A stretch of DNA of 64,000 bases from Bin52 sp965243345 (GCA_965243345.1 CBDEUR010000003.1:4464001-4528000); one strand, 5' to 3'. Positions 16,232 to 25,458 are shown, counted from the first letter of the stretch. Notes: a model not told the origin generated them from the letters alone. A program made the numbers and translations.

Positions 16232-17262
16232 ACGGTGATCTCGACGACATGAAGGCACTGATCGCCCTTGTGGCCGGGGGCGGATCGCTCGACGAGGACC
16301 AGGCCGAGCAGGGCTTCAACATCATCATGTCGGGCGACGCCACGCCTGCGCAGATCGGCGGGTTCCTGATGGCGTTGCGGGTGCGCGGGGAAACGGTTGC
16401 CGAGATCACCGGTGCCGCCCGGGCCATGCGGTCCAAGGCAACCCGGATCACGGCTCCCCCCGATGCCATGGACACGGTCGGAACCGGCGGCGACGGTTCG
16501 GGCAGCTACAACATCAGCAGCGCGGCGAGTTTCGTTGTCAGCGGCTGCGGCGTTCCCGTTGCCAAGCACGGCAACCGGGCGCTGTCGTCGCGCACCGGTG
16601 CCGCCGACGTCCTGTCCTCGCTCGGGGTGAACCTCGACTGCGACCTTTCCCTGGTGCAGCAGGCGATCGACGAGGCCGGGATCTGCTTTCTCATGGCGCC
16701 GCGGCACCACCGGGCGATGCGGCATGTCGGCGGCGCCAGGGTCGAGCTCGGGACCCGGACCATCTTCAACCTGCTCGGACCACTCGCCAACCCCGCCCTT
16801 GTGACCCGCCAGCTGGTGGGCGTGTTCTCGCGCGACTGGGTCGAACCGGTCGCAAGGGTGCTGGGGCAACTCGGCTCCGAGTCGGCCTGGGTGGTGCACG
16901 GGGAAGACGGTCTCGACGAGATCACGACCACGGGCGCAACCCGGGTCACCGCCCTGCGCGATGGCAGGATCGAGAGTTTCGAGGTGCACCCTGACCAGGC
17001 CGGGCTGCCGGTTGCGCGGGCCGAGGACCTGCGCGGCGGTGCGCCCGAACACAACGCGCGGGCGCTGCGTGCGGTACTGGACGGCGAGCACGGTCCCTAC
17101 CGGGACATCGTGCTGATGAACGCGGGCGCGGCTCTCATCGTCGCAGGGCGCGCCGGTACCCTGGACGACGGCGTGCGGATGGCGGCGGACTCCATCGACA
17201 GCGGCCGCGCGCGCGCCAGGCTCGAGGCCCTGGCCGCGATTACCAACCGGGACTCCCCGTGA
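16228..17262 (+). CDS. trpD: Anthranilate phosphoribosyltransferase
   Basis: A 344-aa enzyme that transfers phosphoribose from PRPP to anthranilate, the second step of tryptophan synthesis. The glycine-rich PRPP loop DTVGTGGDGSGSYNIS, the KHGNRALSSRTGAADVLSSL block and RTIFNLLGPLANPA are the family's signatures, and length is normal. ATG 16228 overlaps the trpG stop (ATGA) and the trpC start follows by a one-base overlap, so the three are translationally coupled. Confidence 0.96.
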   Translation: MNGDLDDMKALIALVAGGGSLDEDQAEQGFNIIMSGDATPAQIGGFLMALRVRGETVAEITGAARAMRSKATRITAPPDAMDTVGTGGDGSGSYNISSAASFVVSGCGVPVAKHGNRALSSRTGAADVLSSLGVNLDCDLSLVQQAIDEAGICFLMAPRHHRAMRHVGGARVELGTRTIFNLLGPLANPALVTRQLVGVFSRDWVEPVARVLGQLGSESAWVVHGEDGLDEITTTGATRVTALRDGRIESFEVHPDQAGLPVARAEDLRGGAPEHNARALRAVLDGEHGPYRDIVLMNAGAALIVAGRAGTLDDGVRMAADSIDSGRARARLEALAAITNRDSP

Positions 17263-18062
17263 TGAGCGGCGTGCTCGGCCGGATCTGCGAGGACAAGCGC
17301 CGGCACGTCGCCGACCTGAAACAGCTGCGCAGCCGGGCCGATCTCGAGCTCGCCGCGGCCGCTGCCTCGTCCCCTCGCGGTTTCCACCGTGCGCTGCAGC
17401 AGGCGTCATCGCGCGGCTACGGTCTCGTTGCCGAGATCAAGAAGGCGTCGCCGAGCAAGGGCCTGATCAGGGAGGATTTCGATCCGCCGGCCCTGGCCCG
17501 CGCCTACGCCGCCGGCGGTGCCACCTGCCTGTCGGTGCTCACCGACCGGCCCTGGTTCCAGGGCTCGGACGACTTCCTGGTCGCTGCCCGCGATGCGGTT
17601 GCCCTGCCGGTGCTGCGCAAGGACTTCATCCTCGATCCGTGGCAGGTCGTCGAATCCAGGGTGCTCGGGGCGGACTGCATCCTCCTGATCCTGGCGGCGC
17701 TCGAGCAGGCCCTGGCGGAGGAACTGGAGGCGGCGGCGGTCGAACTCGGCATGGATGTGCTGCTCGAGGTGCACGACGAGGCGGAACTCGAACGCGCGGC
17801 GCGGCTTGCCTCGCCGCTGATCGGCATCAACAACCGGAACCTGCGGACCATGGTCACCGATCTCGCGGTCACCCGGCGGCTGGCCCCGCTCCTGCCGCCG
17901 GGCCGCCTGGTGGTATGCGAGAGCGGCCTCGCGACGCCGGACGATCTCGCAATCGCGGCCCGGGCCGGCGCCCGCTGTTTCCTGGTGGGAGAATCACTGA
18001 TGCGCGAACATGACGTCGAGACGGCCACGCGCCGGCTGCTGGCCGATCCGGTGGTGCAATGA
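17262..18062 (+). CDS. trpC: Indole-3-glycerol phosphate synthase
   Basis: A 266-aa TIM-barrel enzyme that closes the indole ring. The catalytic lysines and glutamates lie in recognisable blocks: AEIKKASPSKGLI, LRKDFILDPWQV, EVHDEAELERA, GINNRNLRT and ESGLATPDDL. The ATG at 17262 shares one base with the trpD stop; a GTG one codon upstream is also possible. Its stop overlaps moaC by four bases. It is a separate, unfused TrpC; TrpF is not in the window. Confidence 0.95.
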   Translation: MSGVLGRICEDKRRHVADLKQLRSRADLELAAAAASSPRGFHRALQQASSRGYGLVAEIKKASPSKGLIREDFDPPALARAYAAGGATCLSVLTDRPWFQGSDDFLVAARDAVALPVLRKDFILDPWQVVESRVLGADCILLILAALEQALAEELEAAAVELGMDVLLEVHDEAELERAARLASPLIGINNRNLRTMVTDLAVTRRLAPLLPPGRLVVCESGLATPDDLAIAARAGARCFLVGESLMREHDVETATRRLLADPVVQ

Positions 18063-18535
18063 GCCGGCTTACGCATTTCGACGAGAGTGGTGCTGCGACC
18101 ATGGTCGACGTGTCCGGCAAGGCGGTGACCCGGCGTGTGGCGACCGCGGCCGCGCGCGTGCTCATGCAGCCCGAGACCATGGCCCTGATCACCCGGGGCG
18201 GGATCGGGAAGGGCGATGTGCTCTCGGTTGCCCGGCTGGCCGGCATCATGGGGGCGAAGCGCACGCCCGACCTGATCCCGCTGTGCCATCCCCTGGCGCT
18301 CTCCTCGGTTACGGTCGATCTCGTCTGCGATCCGGAACACGATGCGGTGGAGATCACCGCGCGCTGTGCGATCGAGGGCCGTACCGGTGTCGAGATGGAG
18401 GCGCTGACGGCGGTCTCGGTGGCGGCACTCACCGTCTACGACATGTGCAAGGCGGTCGATCGCGGCATGCGGATCACCGATATCAGGCTGCTGCACAAGT
18501 CGGGTGGCGCGTCGGGGGAGTGGAATGCCGCCTGA
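18059..18535 (+). CDS. moaC: Cyclic pyranopterin monophosphate synthase
   Basis: A 158-aa MoaC, which with MoaA makes cyclic pyranopterin monophosphate, the first molybdopterin precursor. Signature blocks are MVDVSGKAVTRRVATA, GAKRTPDLIPLCHPLAL, GVEMEALTAVSVAALTVYDM and IRLLHKSGG. It is joined to trpC by an ATGA overlap, and moeA starts 11 bases before its stop. This coupling of tryptophan and molybdopterin genes is a recurrent alphaproteobacterial arrangement. Confidence 0.96.
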   Translation: MSRLTHFDESGAATMVDVSGKAVTRRVATAAARVLMQPETMALITRGGIGKGDVLSVARLAGIMGAKRTPDLIPLCHPLALSSVTVDLVCDPEHDAVEITARCAIEGRTGVEMEALTAVSVAALTVYDMCKAVDRGMRITDIRLLHKSGGASGEWNAA

Positions 18536-19775
18536 ACCGCTGCTGCCGGTCTCCGACGCGCTCGACCGGATTCTCGGCACTCTCGAGGTCACTCCTGCAG
18601 AGGAGGTGCCGGTCAGCGCGGCGGTGCAACGGGTCACGGCGGTGCCGGTGCATGCGCGCAGGACCCAACCGCCGGTCGCGGTCTCGGCCATGGACGGCTA
18701 CGCGGTGCGGGCGAGTGACGTCGCCGCGGTCCCGGCGCGGCTGAAGCGGGTCGGAAGCGCTCCGGCGGGCAGTGCGTGGAGCGGCACCCTGGCGGCCGGG
18801 CAGGCGGTGCGCATCTTCACCGGCGGCCCGGTCCCGGACGGTGCCGATACCATCGTCATCCAGGAGGACGTGGATGCCGAGGCGGAACGCGACGGTGCGT
18901 GGCTGACGGTCAGGGAAGGGGCGCCGGCGGGCCGCTACATCCGCCCGGCCGGTCTCGACTTCAGGGACGGGGACAGGTGCATCGATCAGGGCCGGGTGCT
19001 GACCGCGCGCGACGTCGGCCTTGCCGCCGCCATGAACGTGCCCTGGCTCATGGTCAGGAGACGGCCGCGGATCGCTGTCCTGTCCACCGGTGACGAGGTG
19101 GTGCGTCCGGGCGAGCCGCTGGGCCCGAACCGGATCGTGAGTTCGAACAGCTACGCGCTTGCGGCCTTTGTCCACCTGTGTGGCGGCGAACCGGTGGTGC
19201 TCGGCATTGCGCCCGACACGGTCGACGGACTGCAGCGCCTCGCGCGCGATGCGCGCGGCTGCGACATGCTGCTGACCACCGGCGGGGCCTCGATCGGGGA
19301 ACATGACCTGGTGCGTGCCGCCCTCGCTCCGGACCGTCTCGGGCCGGACGGCCTCAGGGTCGATTTCTGGCGGATCGCCATGCGCCCGGGCAAGCCGCTG
19401 ATCTTCGGTCATCTCGGAGGCACGCCGATGCTCGGGTTCCCGGGCAACCCGGTTTCCACGCTGGTTTGCGGGCTGGTGTTCCTGAAACCGGCGATCGAGA
19501 CCATGCTCGGCATCGCGCGCGAGCCGCACCCGCCGCAGCGGGCACGCCTCGGCTGCGACCTTGCCGCCAACGACCGCCGCCAGGACTACCTGCGCTCGAC
19601 GCTCGCGAGCAATGGCGAGGGCGAGCGGGTTGCCACGCCCTTCGATCGACAGGACAGTTCGATGCTGCGCCGGCTGGCCCAGGCCGACTGTCTCGTGGTC
19701 AGGCCCGCCCACGACCCGGCGCGCGGTGCCGGCGAGTGGGTCGAGATCATGGAACTGCCGCCGGGAGGTCTGTGA
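18525..19775 (+). CDS. moeA: Molybdopterin molybdenumtransferase
   Basis: A 416-aa MoeA that inserts molybdate into adenylated molybdopterin. It has the AMDGYAVRASDV block, TGGPVPDGADTIVIQED, the STGDEVVRPGEPL strand, the TTGGASIGEHDLV loop and MRPGKPLIFGHLGGTPMLGF followed by GNPVS. ATG 18525 overlaps the end of moaC and has GGGGGAG just upstream, so it is preferred over a GTG at 18504. It is the last of the five overlapping biosynthetic genes. Confidence 0.95.
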   Translation: MPPEPLLPVSDALDRILGTLEVTPAEEVPVSAAVQRVTAVPVHARRTQPPVAVSAMDGYAVRASDVAAVPARLKRVGSAPAGSAWSGTLAAGQAVRIFTGGPVPDGADTIVIQEDVDAEAERDGAWLTVREGAPAGRYIRPAGLDFRDGDRCIDQGRVLTARDVGLAAAMNVPWLMVRRRPRIAVLSTGDEVVRPGEPLGPNRIVSSNSYALAAFVHLCGGEPVVLGIAPDTVDGLQRLARDARGCDMLLTTGGASIGEHDLVRAALAPDRLGPDGLRVDFWRIAMRPGKPLIFGHLGGTPMLGFPGNPVSTLVCGLVFLKPAIETMLGIAREPHPPQRARLGCDLAANDRRQDYLRSTLASNGEGERVATPFDRQDSSMLRRLAQADCLVVRPAHDPARGAGEWVEIMELPPGGL

Positions 19776-19807
19776 CCGCACGGCACCCCGAGATGAGGAG
19801 AGTCCCG

Positions 19808-20881
19808 ATGTCCGGTATTGACACCGGCGCGCTTGAGCGCCGCATCCCCGCTCCCAGGCCCGAATGGCTGTCGAAGCGCGAGGAGGAGATCCTCGAGCCG
19901 GAGCTCGAGATCATCGACCCGCATCATCACCTGTGGGACATGTCGGGGCGGCGCTACCTGATTGACGAGCTGCTCGGGGACCTCGGGAGCGGCCACAGGA
20001 TTGTCGCGACCGTGTTTCTCGAATGTGCGGCCATGTACCGGGCCGGGGGCCCGGAGCGACTGCGCCCGGTCGGCGAGGTCGAGTTCGTCAACGGCATCGC
20101 CGCCATGAGCGCGTCGGGGCGGTACGGGTCGACCCGGATCTGCGAGGGCATCGTCGGGTTTGCCGACCTGACGCTCGGCAGTGCCGTCGAGGAGGTGCTG
20201 GCGGCGCTGGTCGCAGCCGGAAACGGCCGGTTCCGCGGCACCCGGTACGGTGCCGGGAACGACCCGAGTCCCGATATCAACAACTCCCACACCAACCCGC
20301 CGCCCGGCATCTATGCCGATCCGGTATTCCGCGAGGGCTTCGCGAAACTGGCGGAGTTCGACCTGTCGTTCGAGGCCTGGCTCTACCATCCCCAGCTCGA
20401 CGACATCGCCGGCCTTGCCGACGCCTTCCCCGGCCAGCGCATGGTGCTGAACCACTGCGGCGGCCCGCTGGGAATCGGGCCCTATGCCGGCAGGCGCGGG
20501 GAGATTCTTGCCGGCTGGCAGACTTCGATGCGCGAACTTGCCCGGCGCGACAACGTCCACGTGAAACTCGGCGGACTCGGCATGATCATCAACGGCTACC
20601 GGTTCGAGGATCGCGCGATTCCGCCCGGGTCGGAGGAACTTGCGGACGCGTGGCGCCCATGGTTCGAGACCCTGATCGAGGCCTTCGGTGTCGAAAGATG
20701 CATGTTCGAGAGCAATTTTCCGGTCGACAAGGTCACGGCGGGCTACGCGATCTACTGGAACGCCTTCAAGCGGATCGCCGCCGGCGCCAGCGCGGAGGAA
20801 AAACGGGCACTGTTCCACGATACGGCGGCACGGTTCTACAGGATCGGGAACGAAGCCGGCCCATTGGGCGCTTCCACTTGA
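19808..20881 (+). CDS. Amidohydrolase family protein (COG3618-like TIM barrel)
   Basis: A 357-aa metal-dependent amidohydrolase. The first metal ligands are in IIDPHHHLWDMSG, a later histidine in RMVLNHCGGPLG, and the C-terminal aspartate block MFESNFPVDKV resembles COG3618-type lactonase/decarboxylase proteins. The ATG at 19808 follows an AGGAGAG site. It lies 32 bp after moeA on the same strand and sits between moeA and lexA, which are often adjacent in relatives, so it may be an inserted gene that shares the operon. The substrate is unknown. Confidence 0.83.
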   Translation: MSGIDTGALERRIPAPRPEWLSKREEEILEPELEIIDPHHHLWDMSGRRYLIDELLGDLGSGHRIVATVFLECAAMYRAGGPERLRPVGEVEFVNGIAAMSASGRYGSTRICEGIVGFADLTLGSAVEEVLAALVAAGNGRFRGTRYGAGNDPSPDINNSHTNPPPGIYADPVFREGFAKLAEFDLSFEAWLYHPQLDDIAGLADAFPGQRMVLNHCGGPLGIGPYAGRRGEILAGWQTSMRELARRDNVHVKLGGLGMIINGYRFEDRAIPPGSEELADAWRPWFETLIEAFGVERCMFESNFPVDKVTAGYAIYWNAFKRIAAGASAEEKRALFHDTAARFYRIGNEAGPLGAST

Positions 20882-20891
20882 AACTTCAACC

Positions 20892-20906
20892 GAACCAAGA
20901 TAGAAC
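20892..20906 (+). promoter_or_regulatory. SOS box (LexA binding site) upstream of lexA
   Basis: The sequence reads GAAC, seven bases, GAAC, exactly the alphaproteobacterial LexA operator (the direct repeat GTTC-N7-GTTC on the other strand). It lies 42 bp before the lexA start, in the short gap after the amidohydrolase gene, as expected for autoregulation. Confidence 0.85.
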
Positions 20907-20947
20907 GGGGGCGAGTTCCTGGTGTCCGCGAACCGAGGGGAACCTCC

Positions 20948-21643
20948 ATGCTTACGCAAAGGCAGCATGATCTGCTCGTCTACATCAACAGCTATATCTC
21001 CGACCACGGGATCTCGCCGTCCTACGACGACATGCGCGCCGGTCTCGGCCTGCGGTCCAAGTCGGGGATCCACCGCCTGATCTCGGCCCTGGTCGAGCGG
21101 GGGTTCCTGCGGCGCATGAAGAACCGTGCCCGGGCGCTGGAAGTCCTGAAACTGCCCGACAGTGCGCAGGGCCGGCCCAGCCCGGGCAGCCTGGCGGTCG
21201 CGTCCTCCGGCTATGATCCGTTTGCCGGCAGCGGCGCCAGGGAGTCGCCGGCCGGAGAGTCGATCAGCGTGCCGTTGCTCGGCAGGATCGCGGCCGGAAC
21301 CCCGATTACGGCGCTGAGCGACTACACGACGACGGCCGAGGTTCCGCGGACCATGATCAGCGGCGTCGGCCATCACTTCGCGCTGCAGGTCGAGGGCGAT
21401 TCGATGCAGGATGCCGGCATTTTCGACGGCGACCTCGCCCTGTTCCGCCAATGCGAGGATGCGGAGAACGGGACCATCGTGATCGCGCTTATCGAACGGG
21501 AAGAGGCGACGCTGAAACGGCTGCGCAAGCGCGGCGACCAGATCGCTCTCGAGCCGGCCAACGAGCACTACGAGACCCGCATCTACGGGCCGGACCAGGT
21601 GGACGTTCAGGGCCGGCTGGTCGGGCTGTTGCGCATGTACTGA
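20948..21643 (+). CDS. lexA: LexA repressor
   Basis: A 231-aa SOS repressor. The N-terminal winged helix begins MLTQRQHDLLVYINSYISDH and recognises the operator at 20892-20906; the peptidase domain has the Ala-Gly cleavage site in RIAAGTPI, the catalytic serine in VEGDSMQDAGI and the lysine in EEATLKRLRKR. The ~55-residue linker between the domains is long, as in alphaproteobacterial LexA. RecA-stimulated self-cleavage would derepress the SOS regulon. The ribosome site is a weak GAGGGGAACC. Confidence 0.96.
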   Translation: MLTQRQHDLLVYINSYISDHGISPSYDDMRAGLGLRSKSGIHRLISALVERGFLRRMKNRARALEVLKLPDSAQGRPSPGSLAVASSGYDPFAGSGARESPAGESISVPLLGRIAAGTPITALSDYTTTAEVPRTMISGVGHHFALQVEGDSMQDAGIFDGDLALFRQCEDAENGTIVIALIEREEATLKRLRKRGDQIALEPANEHYETRIYGPDQVDVQGRLVGLLRMY

Positions 21644-21647
21644 GTCG

Positions 21648-22628
21648 GTGCCTTCCGCACTCGCCACCATCCGGGCGGCACTCCTGGTCACCGTTGCCTG
21701 TGCCGGCCCGGCGACAGCCGGTCCGGCAGACTGGCGCGGCGAGTGGCAGGAGACCGACTTCTCGCGCCACTCGGTTCCGTTCGGCGAGATCCGCTCCGGC
21801 GGAGTGCGCCGGGACAGCATCCCCTCGATCGACGCGCCCCGGTTCGTGCCGGTGGCGGAGGATGACACCCACGCGGCCAGCGAACCGGTCATCGGGCTCG
21901 AGATTGGCGGGGTTGCCCGGGCCTATCCGCTCAGGGTGCTGATCTGGCACGAGATCGTGAACGACGAGGTCGCCGGCACACCGGTCGCGGTCACCTACTG
22001 TCCGCTCTGCAACGCGGCAGTGGTCTTCGACCGTACGGTGCGGGACCGGGTGCTGGAGTTCGGCACCACCGGCAAGCTGCGCCATTCCGACCTGGTGATG
22101 TACGACCGGCAGACCGCGAGCTGGTGGCAGCAGTACACCGGAGCCGGCATCGTCGGGCAGTACACCGGCGCCCGGCTGCAGGTGCGCACATCACGGCTCG
22201 AGTCCTACGCGGCCTTTGCCGCGCGTCACCCGGACGGCGAGGTGCTGGTCCCGGGCGACCCGCACCTGCGGCCCTACGGGGTCAACCCGTATGTCGGCTA
22301 TGATTCGGCATCCGTGCCGTTCCTCTACGATGGCGAGGTCCCCGAAGGGATCGAGCCGCTCGCCCGTGTTGTCGTGGTCGGCGGGCAGGCCTGGTCGCTC
22401 GACCTGCTGCGCCGGAACGGGACGCTCGAGCACGGAGACCTGGTCTTCACCTGGGAACCCGGACAGAACTCGGCGCTCGATGACCGCAGGATTGCGGCCG
22501 GCCGCGATGTCGGAACCGTCACTGTGCAGTCGCGCCGGGACGGCACGCTCGAGGACGTGCCCTACAGCGTCACCTTCGCCTTTGTCTTCCACGCCTTCGA
22601 GCCCGACGGACAGCTGCACACCAGGTAG
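21648..22628 (+). CDS. DUF3179 domain-containing secreted protein
   Basis: A 326-aa protein with an N-terminal signal peptide (MPSALATIRAALLVTVACAG, probable cut after ATA) and a full DUF3179 domain. The domain's hallmark is the GVARAYPLRVLIWHEIVND block followed by VTYCPLCNAAVVFDR, which keeps both conserved cysteines, and later VPEGIEPLARVVVV with LLRRNGTLEHGDL. The family has no established function; it is exported. The GTG at 21648 lies four bases after the lexA stop, so it is likely co-transcribed with lexA. Degenerate pieces of a related gene lie at 33605-33804 and 35455-35654. Confidence 0.85.
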   Translation: MPSALATIRAALLVTVACAGPATAGPADWRGEWQETDFSRHSVPFGEIRSGGVRRDSIPSIDAPRFVPVAEDDTHAASEPVIGLEIGGVARAYPLRVLIWHEIVNDEVAGTPVAVTYCPLCNAAVVFDRTVRDRVLEFGTTGKLRHSDLVMYDRQTASWWQQYTGAGIVGQYTGARLQVRTSRLESYAAFAARHPDGEVLVPGDPHLRPYGVNPYVGYDSASVPFLYDGEVPEGIEPLARVVVVGGQAWSLDLLRRNGTLEHGDLVFTWEPGQNSALDDRRIAAGRDVGTVTVQSRRDGTLEDVPYSVTFAFVFHAFEPDGQLHTR

Positions 22629-22644
22629 GCATGCCGTCCCTGCC

Positions 22645-22675
22645 GCCGACCGACCCGGCGCAGGGGTCGGTCGGC
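22645..22675 (+). terminator. Hairpin downstream of the lexA-DUF3179 genes
   Basis: A perfect 12-bp stem, GCCGACCGACCC paired with GGGTCGGTCGGC, with a 7-base loop, begins 17 bp after the DUF3179 stop codon. There is no T run after it, so it is a terminator-like hairpin rather than a textbook intrinsic terminator. Confidence 0.55.
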
Positions 22676-22796
22676 GAGAGGGTGTCTGCCTGATTACTGG
22701 CCCGGAGGGAACTTCAAGGCAGGCTCCCGGGAGACGCGCCTGTGCGAAACCCGACAGGTCGGCGCGCGAGGCGGCGCCCCGGTCCGGGACCTTCGC

Positions 22797-23414
22797 CTAT
22801 GTCTCCCCGCGCAGCTCCGCCGCCGCCTCGGCGCAGGTGACAATCCGGCAGATCGTGCCGAGATCGGCGAGGCTGGTCTCGTGCACCTCGCGCCGGAAGG
22901 CTGCGCAGCCGTCGCTCAGCACCGTGATGTCGAAATCGCGGACATGGGCATCGCGCACCGTCGAGGCGACGCCGCCGTTGGTGACGATGCCGGCCACATA
23001 GAGCGCCCTGATCCCGGCTCTTCGCAGCACCCACTCCATCCTGGTCATGAAGAAGGCGGAATAGGCGACCTTTTCCACGACGAGGTCCGCGGGCCGCAAT
23101 TCATCGACAAGGCTGTTGCCCCAGCTTGCCGGCGCGAAATCGCCCTTGCCCAGGAACGGGCGGAGCGCCTTCAGGTGCGGCGAGATCAGGGGCTCCCCGC
23201 CCTTGCCGGGTACCAGCGTGAACTGTGTCGAGACGACCCATGCGCCGCAGGCGCGGACCGCGTCCGCGACCGGGAGCACGCGTTCGGGCAACCCGGCGAT
23301 GTCGGCGCTGGCCTGGCCGCCGCGCGCATAGGCACCCCGCGGGTGCAGGAAATCGTTCTGCAGGTCGACGATCAGAAGCGCCGTGTTTTCCGCGGCGGTT
23401 CCATTCCGGGCCAT
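22797..23414 (-). CDS. Isochorismatase-fold hydrolase lacking the catalytic cysteine
   Basis: A 205-aa isochorismatase-family protein, last gene of the hydantoinase operon, starting four bases beyond the hyuA stop. The catalytic aspartate (ALLIVDLQNDF, residue 17) and lysine (VVEKVAYSAF, residue 115) are present. At the cysteine position the usual TNxCV is TNGGV (Gly 148), so the nucleophile of amidase-type members such as N-carbamoylsarcosine amidohydrolase is missing. True isochorismatases also lack this cysteine. It might therefore hydrolyse a non-amide bond, be a non-catalytic partner, or use another residue. Confidence 0.85.
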   Translation of the reverse strand: MARNGTAAENTALLIVDLQNDFLHPRGAYARGGQASADIAGLPERVLPVADAVRACGAWVVSTQFTLVPGKGGEPLISPHLKALRPFLGKGDFAPASWGNSLVDELRPADLVVEKVAYSAFFMTRMEWVLRRAGIRALYVAGIVTNGGVASTVRDAHVRDFDITVLSDGCAAFRREVHETSLADLGTICRIVTCAEAAAELRGET

Positions 23415-23418
23415 GACA

Positions 23419-25458
23419 CTACGCTCCCGTGATGACGAGGTTGCCAAACCGATCCGTCTCGCCAACGAGCCCCGGATCGACGAAAATCGTGGCGTCGGAC
23501 TGTTCCAGGAGCGCCGGCCCGACAATCCGCGTGCCGGGGGCAAGTGCCAGGCGTTCATAGACCGGCGCCTCGTGCCAGGTTCCCCCGGCATAGAGACGCC
23601 GCGTGCCGGTCCGGCACGCTTCGGGCGGCTTGCCTCCCGTGGCGGCAAGCCGGTGCATGTCGAGCGCCGGCCGCCGCCCGATCACCGCGGTGCGGTGGTT
23701 CATCACCCGGCGCGGAATCCCGTCGAGCAGCCGCCCGTAGGAGGCGCGGTAGGCCGTGTCGAAGGCGGCAGCGATGCTTGCGCGATCGAGTGAGCCGATC
23801 CCTACCGGCACACTGACGGTATGGGTCTGCCCGACGTAGAGCATGTCCAGCTCCACCTCGGTGTCGATGCCGGAGAAACTGACGCCGGACTCGCGGAGCA
23901 GCTCCTCCATCGCGCGCGCCGTCCTCGCAATCTCGCCGGCCAGCTCGTCCGAGGCGATGTCGTCCAGAAGCCGGTTCACTGTCTGGACCCGGTCGTGACG
24001 CATGTCGGCAACGACGCAGCCGAGCGCGGAGGTCACACCCGGATACCGCGGAACCAGCGCAGAGTGCAGCCCGACCTCCCTGATCAGGGCGCCGGCGTGC
24101 AGCGCCCCGCTGCCGCCGAACGGCATGGCGGAAAACCTGCCGGGGTCGTGGCCGCGCTCGATGGAGACCAGCCGGATCGCACCCGCCATCCTGGCATTGG
24201 CGACACGCAGCACGGCTTCGGCGGCGTCCTCGGTGGAAAGGCCGAGCGGGATGCCCACCTCCGCGTCGATGGCGGCACGAGCGGCCCGGATGTCGAGGGC
24301 TGCCAGCGTGCCGCCGATGGGCCGGTCGGGATTGATCCGGCCCAGCACCAGGTTGGCGTCGGTCACGGTCGGGCGCGTGCTGCCCAACCCGTAACAGACC
24401 GGACCCGGGTCCGCACCCGCCGACTCCGGCCCGATCTGCAGCAGTCCGCTTTCGTCGACCCGCGCAATCGAACCGCCACCCGCGCCGATGGTGGTGATCT
24501 CGATCATCGGCGTGCGAACCACCATGCCGAAGTCGATCGCTGTCTGCGCCGCCAGGGCCGCCTCGCCGTCCGCCACCAGCGACACGTCGAAGGAGGTACC
24601 GCCCATGTCGAAGGTGATGATGTTTCCCAGCCCGGCAGCGGCGGCGATGGCGCGTGCCGCGATCACGCCCGCCGCCGGGCCGGACAGCGCGGTTCGAACC
24701 GGGTAGCGCTTTGCGGTGTGGATCGACATGACACCGCCGTTCGATTGCACGATCAGCACGTCGCCATCGAAGTCGCGCGCTTCCAGCGCAGCCTCCAGGT
24801 TGTCGAGGTAGGAGGAGACGACAGGCTGCAGATAGGCGTTGAGTGTCGCGGTCGAGAGGCGCTCAAACTCGCGGATCTCGGGCAGGATCTCCGTGGCTGC
24901 GGTCACGTACTCGTTGGGCCAGTCGCTGCAGACCGCCTCGACCGCCACCCGTTCGTTGGCGTCATTGGCATAGCCGTTGATGAAGAAGACGCAGACAGCC
25001 TCGCAGCCGGCATCCACCAGGTCCCTGGCCCGGGCCGCGACCTCCGCCGGATCCACCGCCTCGCGCAGCGTGCCGTCCGCAAGCACCCGCTCGCTCACTT
25101 CCAGGCGGCGGTTCCGCGGCACGACCGGGGTGAAGGCGCCGCGCAGGCCCCAGGTCGTCGGGCGGTCGCGACGGCGCATTTCCAGCACGTCGCCGAAACC
25201 CTTGGTGGTGATGATGCCGGTAGGGGCTCCCTTGCGTTCCAGGAGCGCGTTGGTGCCGACGGTTGTTCCGTGGATGACGGTCTGTATCCCGCTGAACCCC
25301 GGAACCTTCTGCCTGATCCCCTCGACCAGTCCCTGCGACTGGTCCCCCTTCGTCGAGGGCACCTTGTTCACCGTGGCCGTTCCGGTGGCCTCGTCCAGGA
25401 TAAAGACATCCGTGAATGTCCCGCCGACATCGACGCCGATCACAAAGGCCGCACTCAC
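23419..25458 (-). CDS. hyuA: Hydantoinase/5-oxoprolinase family subunit A
   Basis: A 679-aa HyuA-type subunit, the ATP-binding half of ATP-dependent N-methylhydantoinase/oxoprolinase enzymes. The actin-like phosphate loops are visible: FVIGVDVGGTFTDVFILDE at the N-terminus and ITFDMGGTSFDVSL in the middle, plus GGGSIARVDESG and the FGGSGALHA block. GTG 25458 overlaps the hyuB stop by four bases, so the two subunits are translationally coupled. The complex opens cyclic amides such as hydantoins; the exact substrate here is not shown. Confidence 0.92.
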   Translation of the reverse strand: MSAAFVIGVDVGGTFTDVFILDEATGTATVNKVPSTKGDQSQGLVEGIRQKVPGFSGIQTVIHGTTVGTNALLERKGAPTGIITTKGFGDVLEMRRRDRPTTWGLRGAFTPVVPRNRRLEVSERVLADGTLREAVDPAEVAARARDLVDAGCEAVCVFFINGYANDANERVAVEAVCSDWPNEYVTAATEILPEIREFERLSTATLNAYLQPVVSSYLDNLEAALEARDFDGDVLIVQSNGGVMSIHTAKRYPVRTALSGPAAGVIAARAIAAAAGLGNIITFDMGGTSFDVSLVADGEAALAAQTAIDFGMVVRTPMIEITTIGAGGGSIARVDESGLLQIGPESAGADPGPVCYGLGSTRPTVTDANLVLGRINPDRPIGGTLAALDIRAARAAIDAEVGIPLGLSTEDAAEAVLRVANARMAGAIRLVSIERGHDPGRFSAMPFGGSGALHAGALIREVGLHSALVPRYPGVTSALGCVVADMRHDRVQTVNRLLDDIASDELAGEIARTARAMEELLRESGVSFSGIDTEVELDMLYVGQTHTVSVPVGIGSLDRASIAAAFDTAYRASYGRLLDGIPRRVMNHRTAVIGRRPALDMHRLAATGGKPPEACRTGTRRLYAGGTWHEAPVYERLALAPGTRIVGPALLEQSDATIFVDPGLVGETDRFGNLVITGA

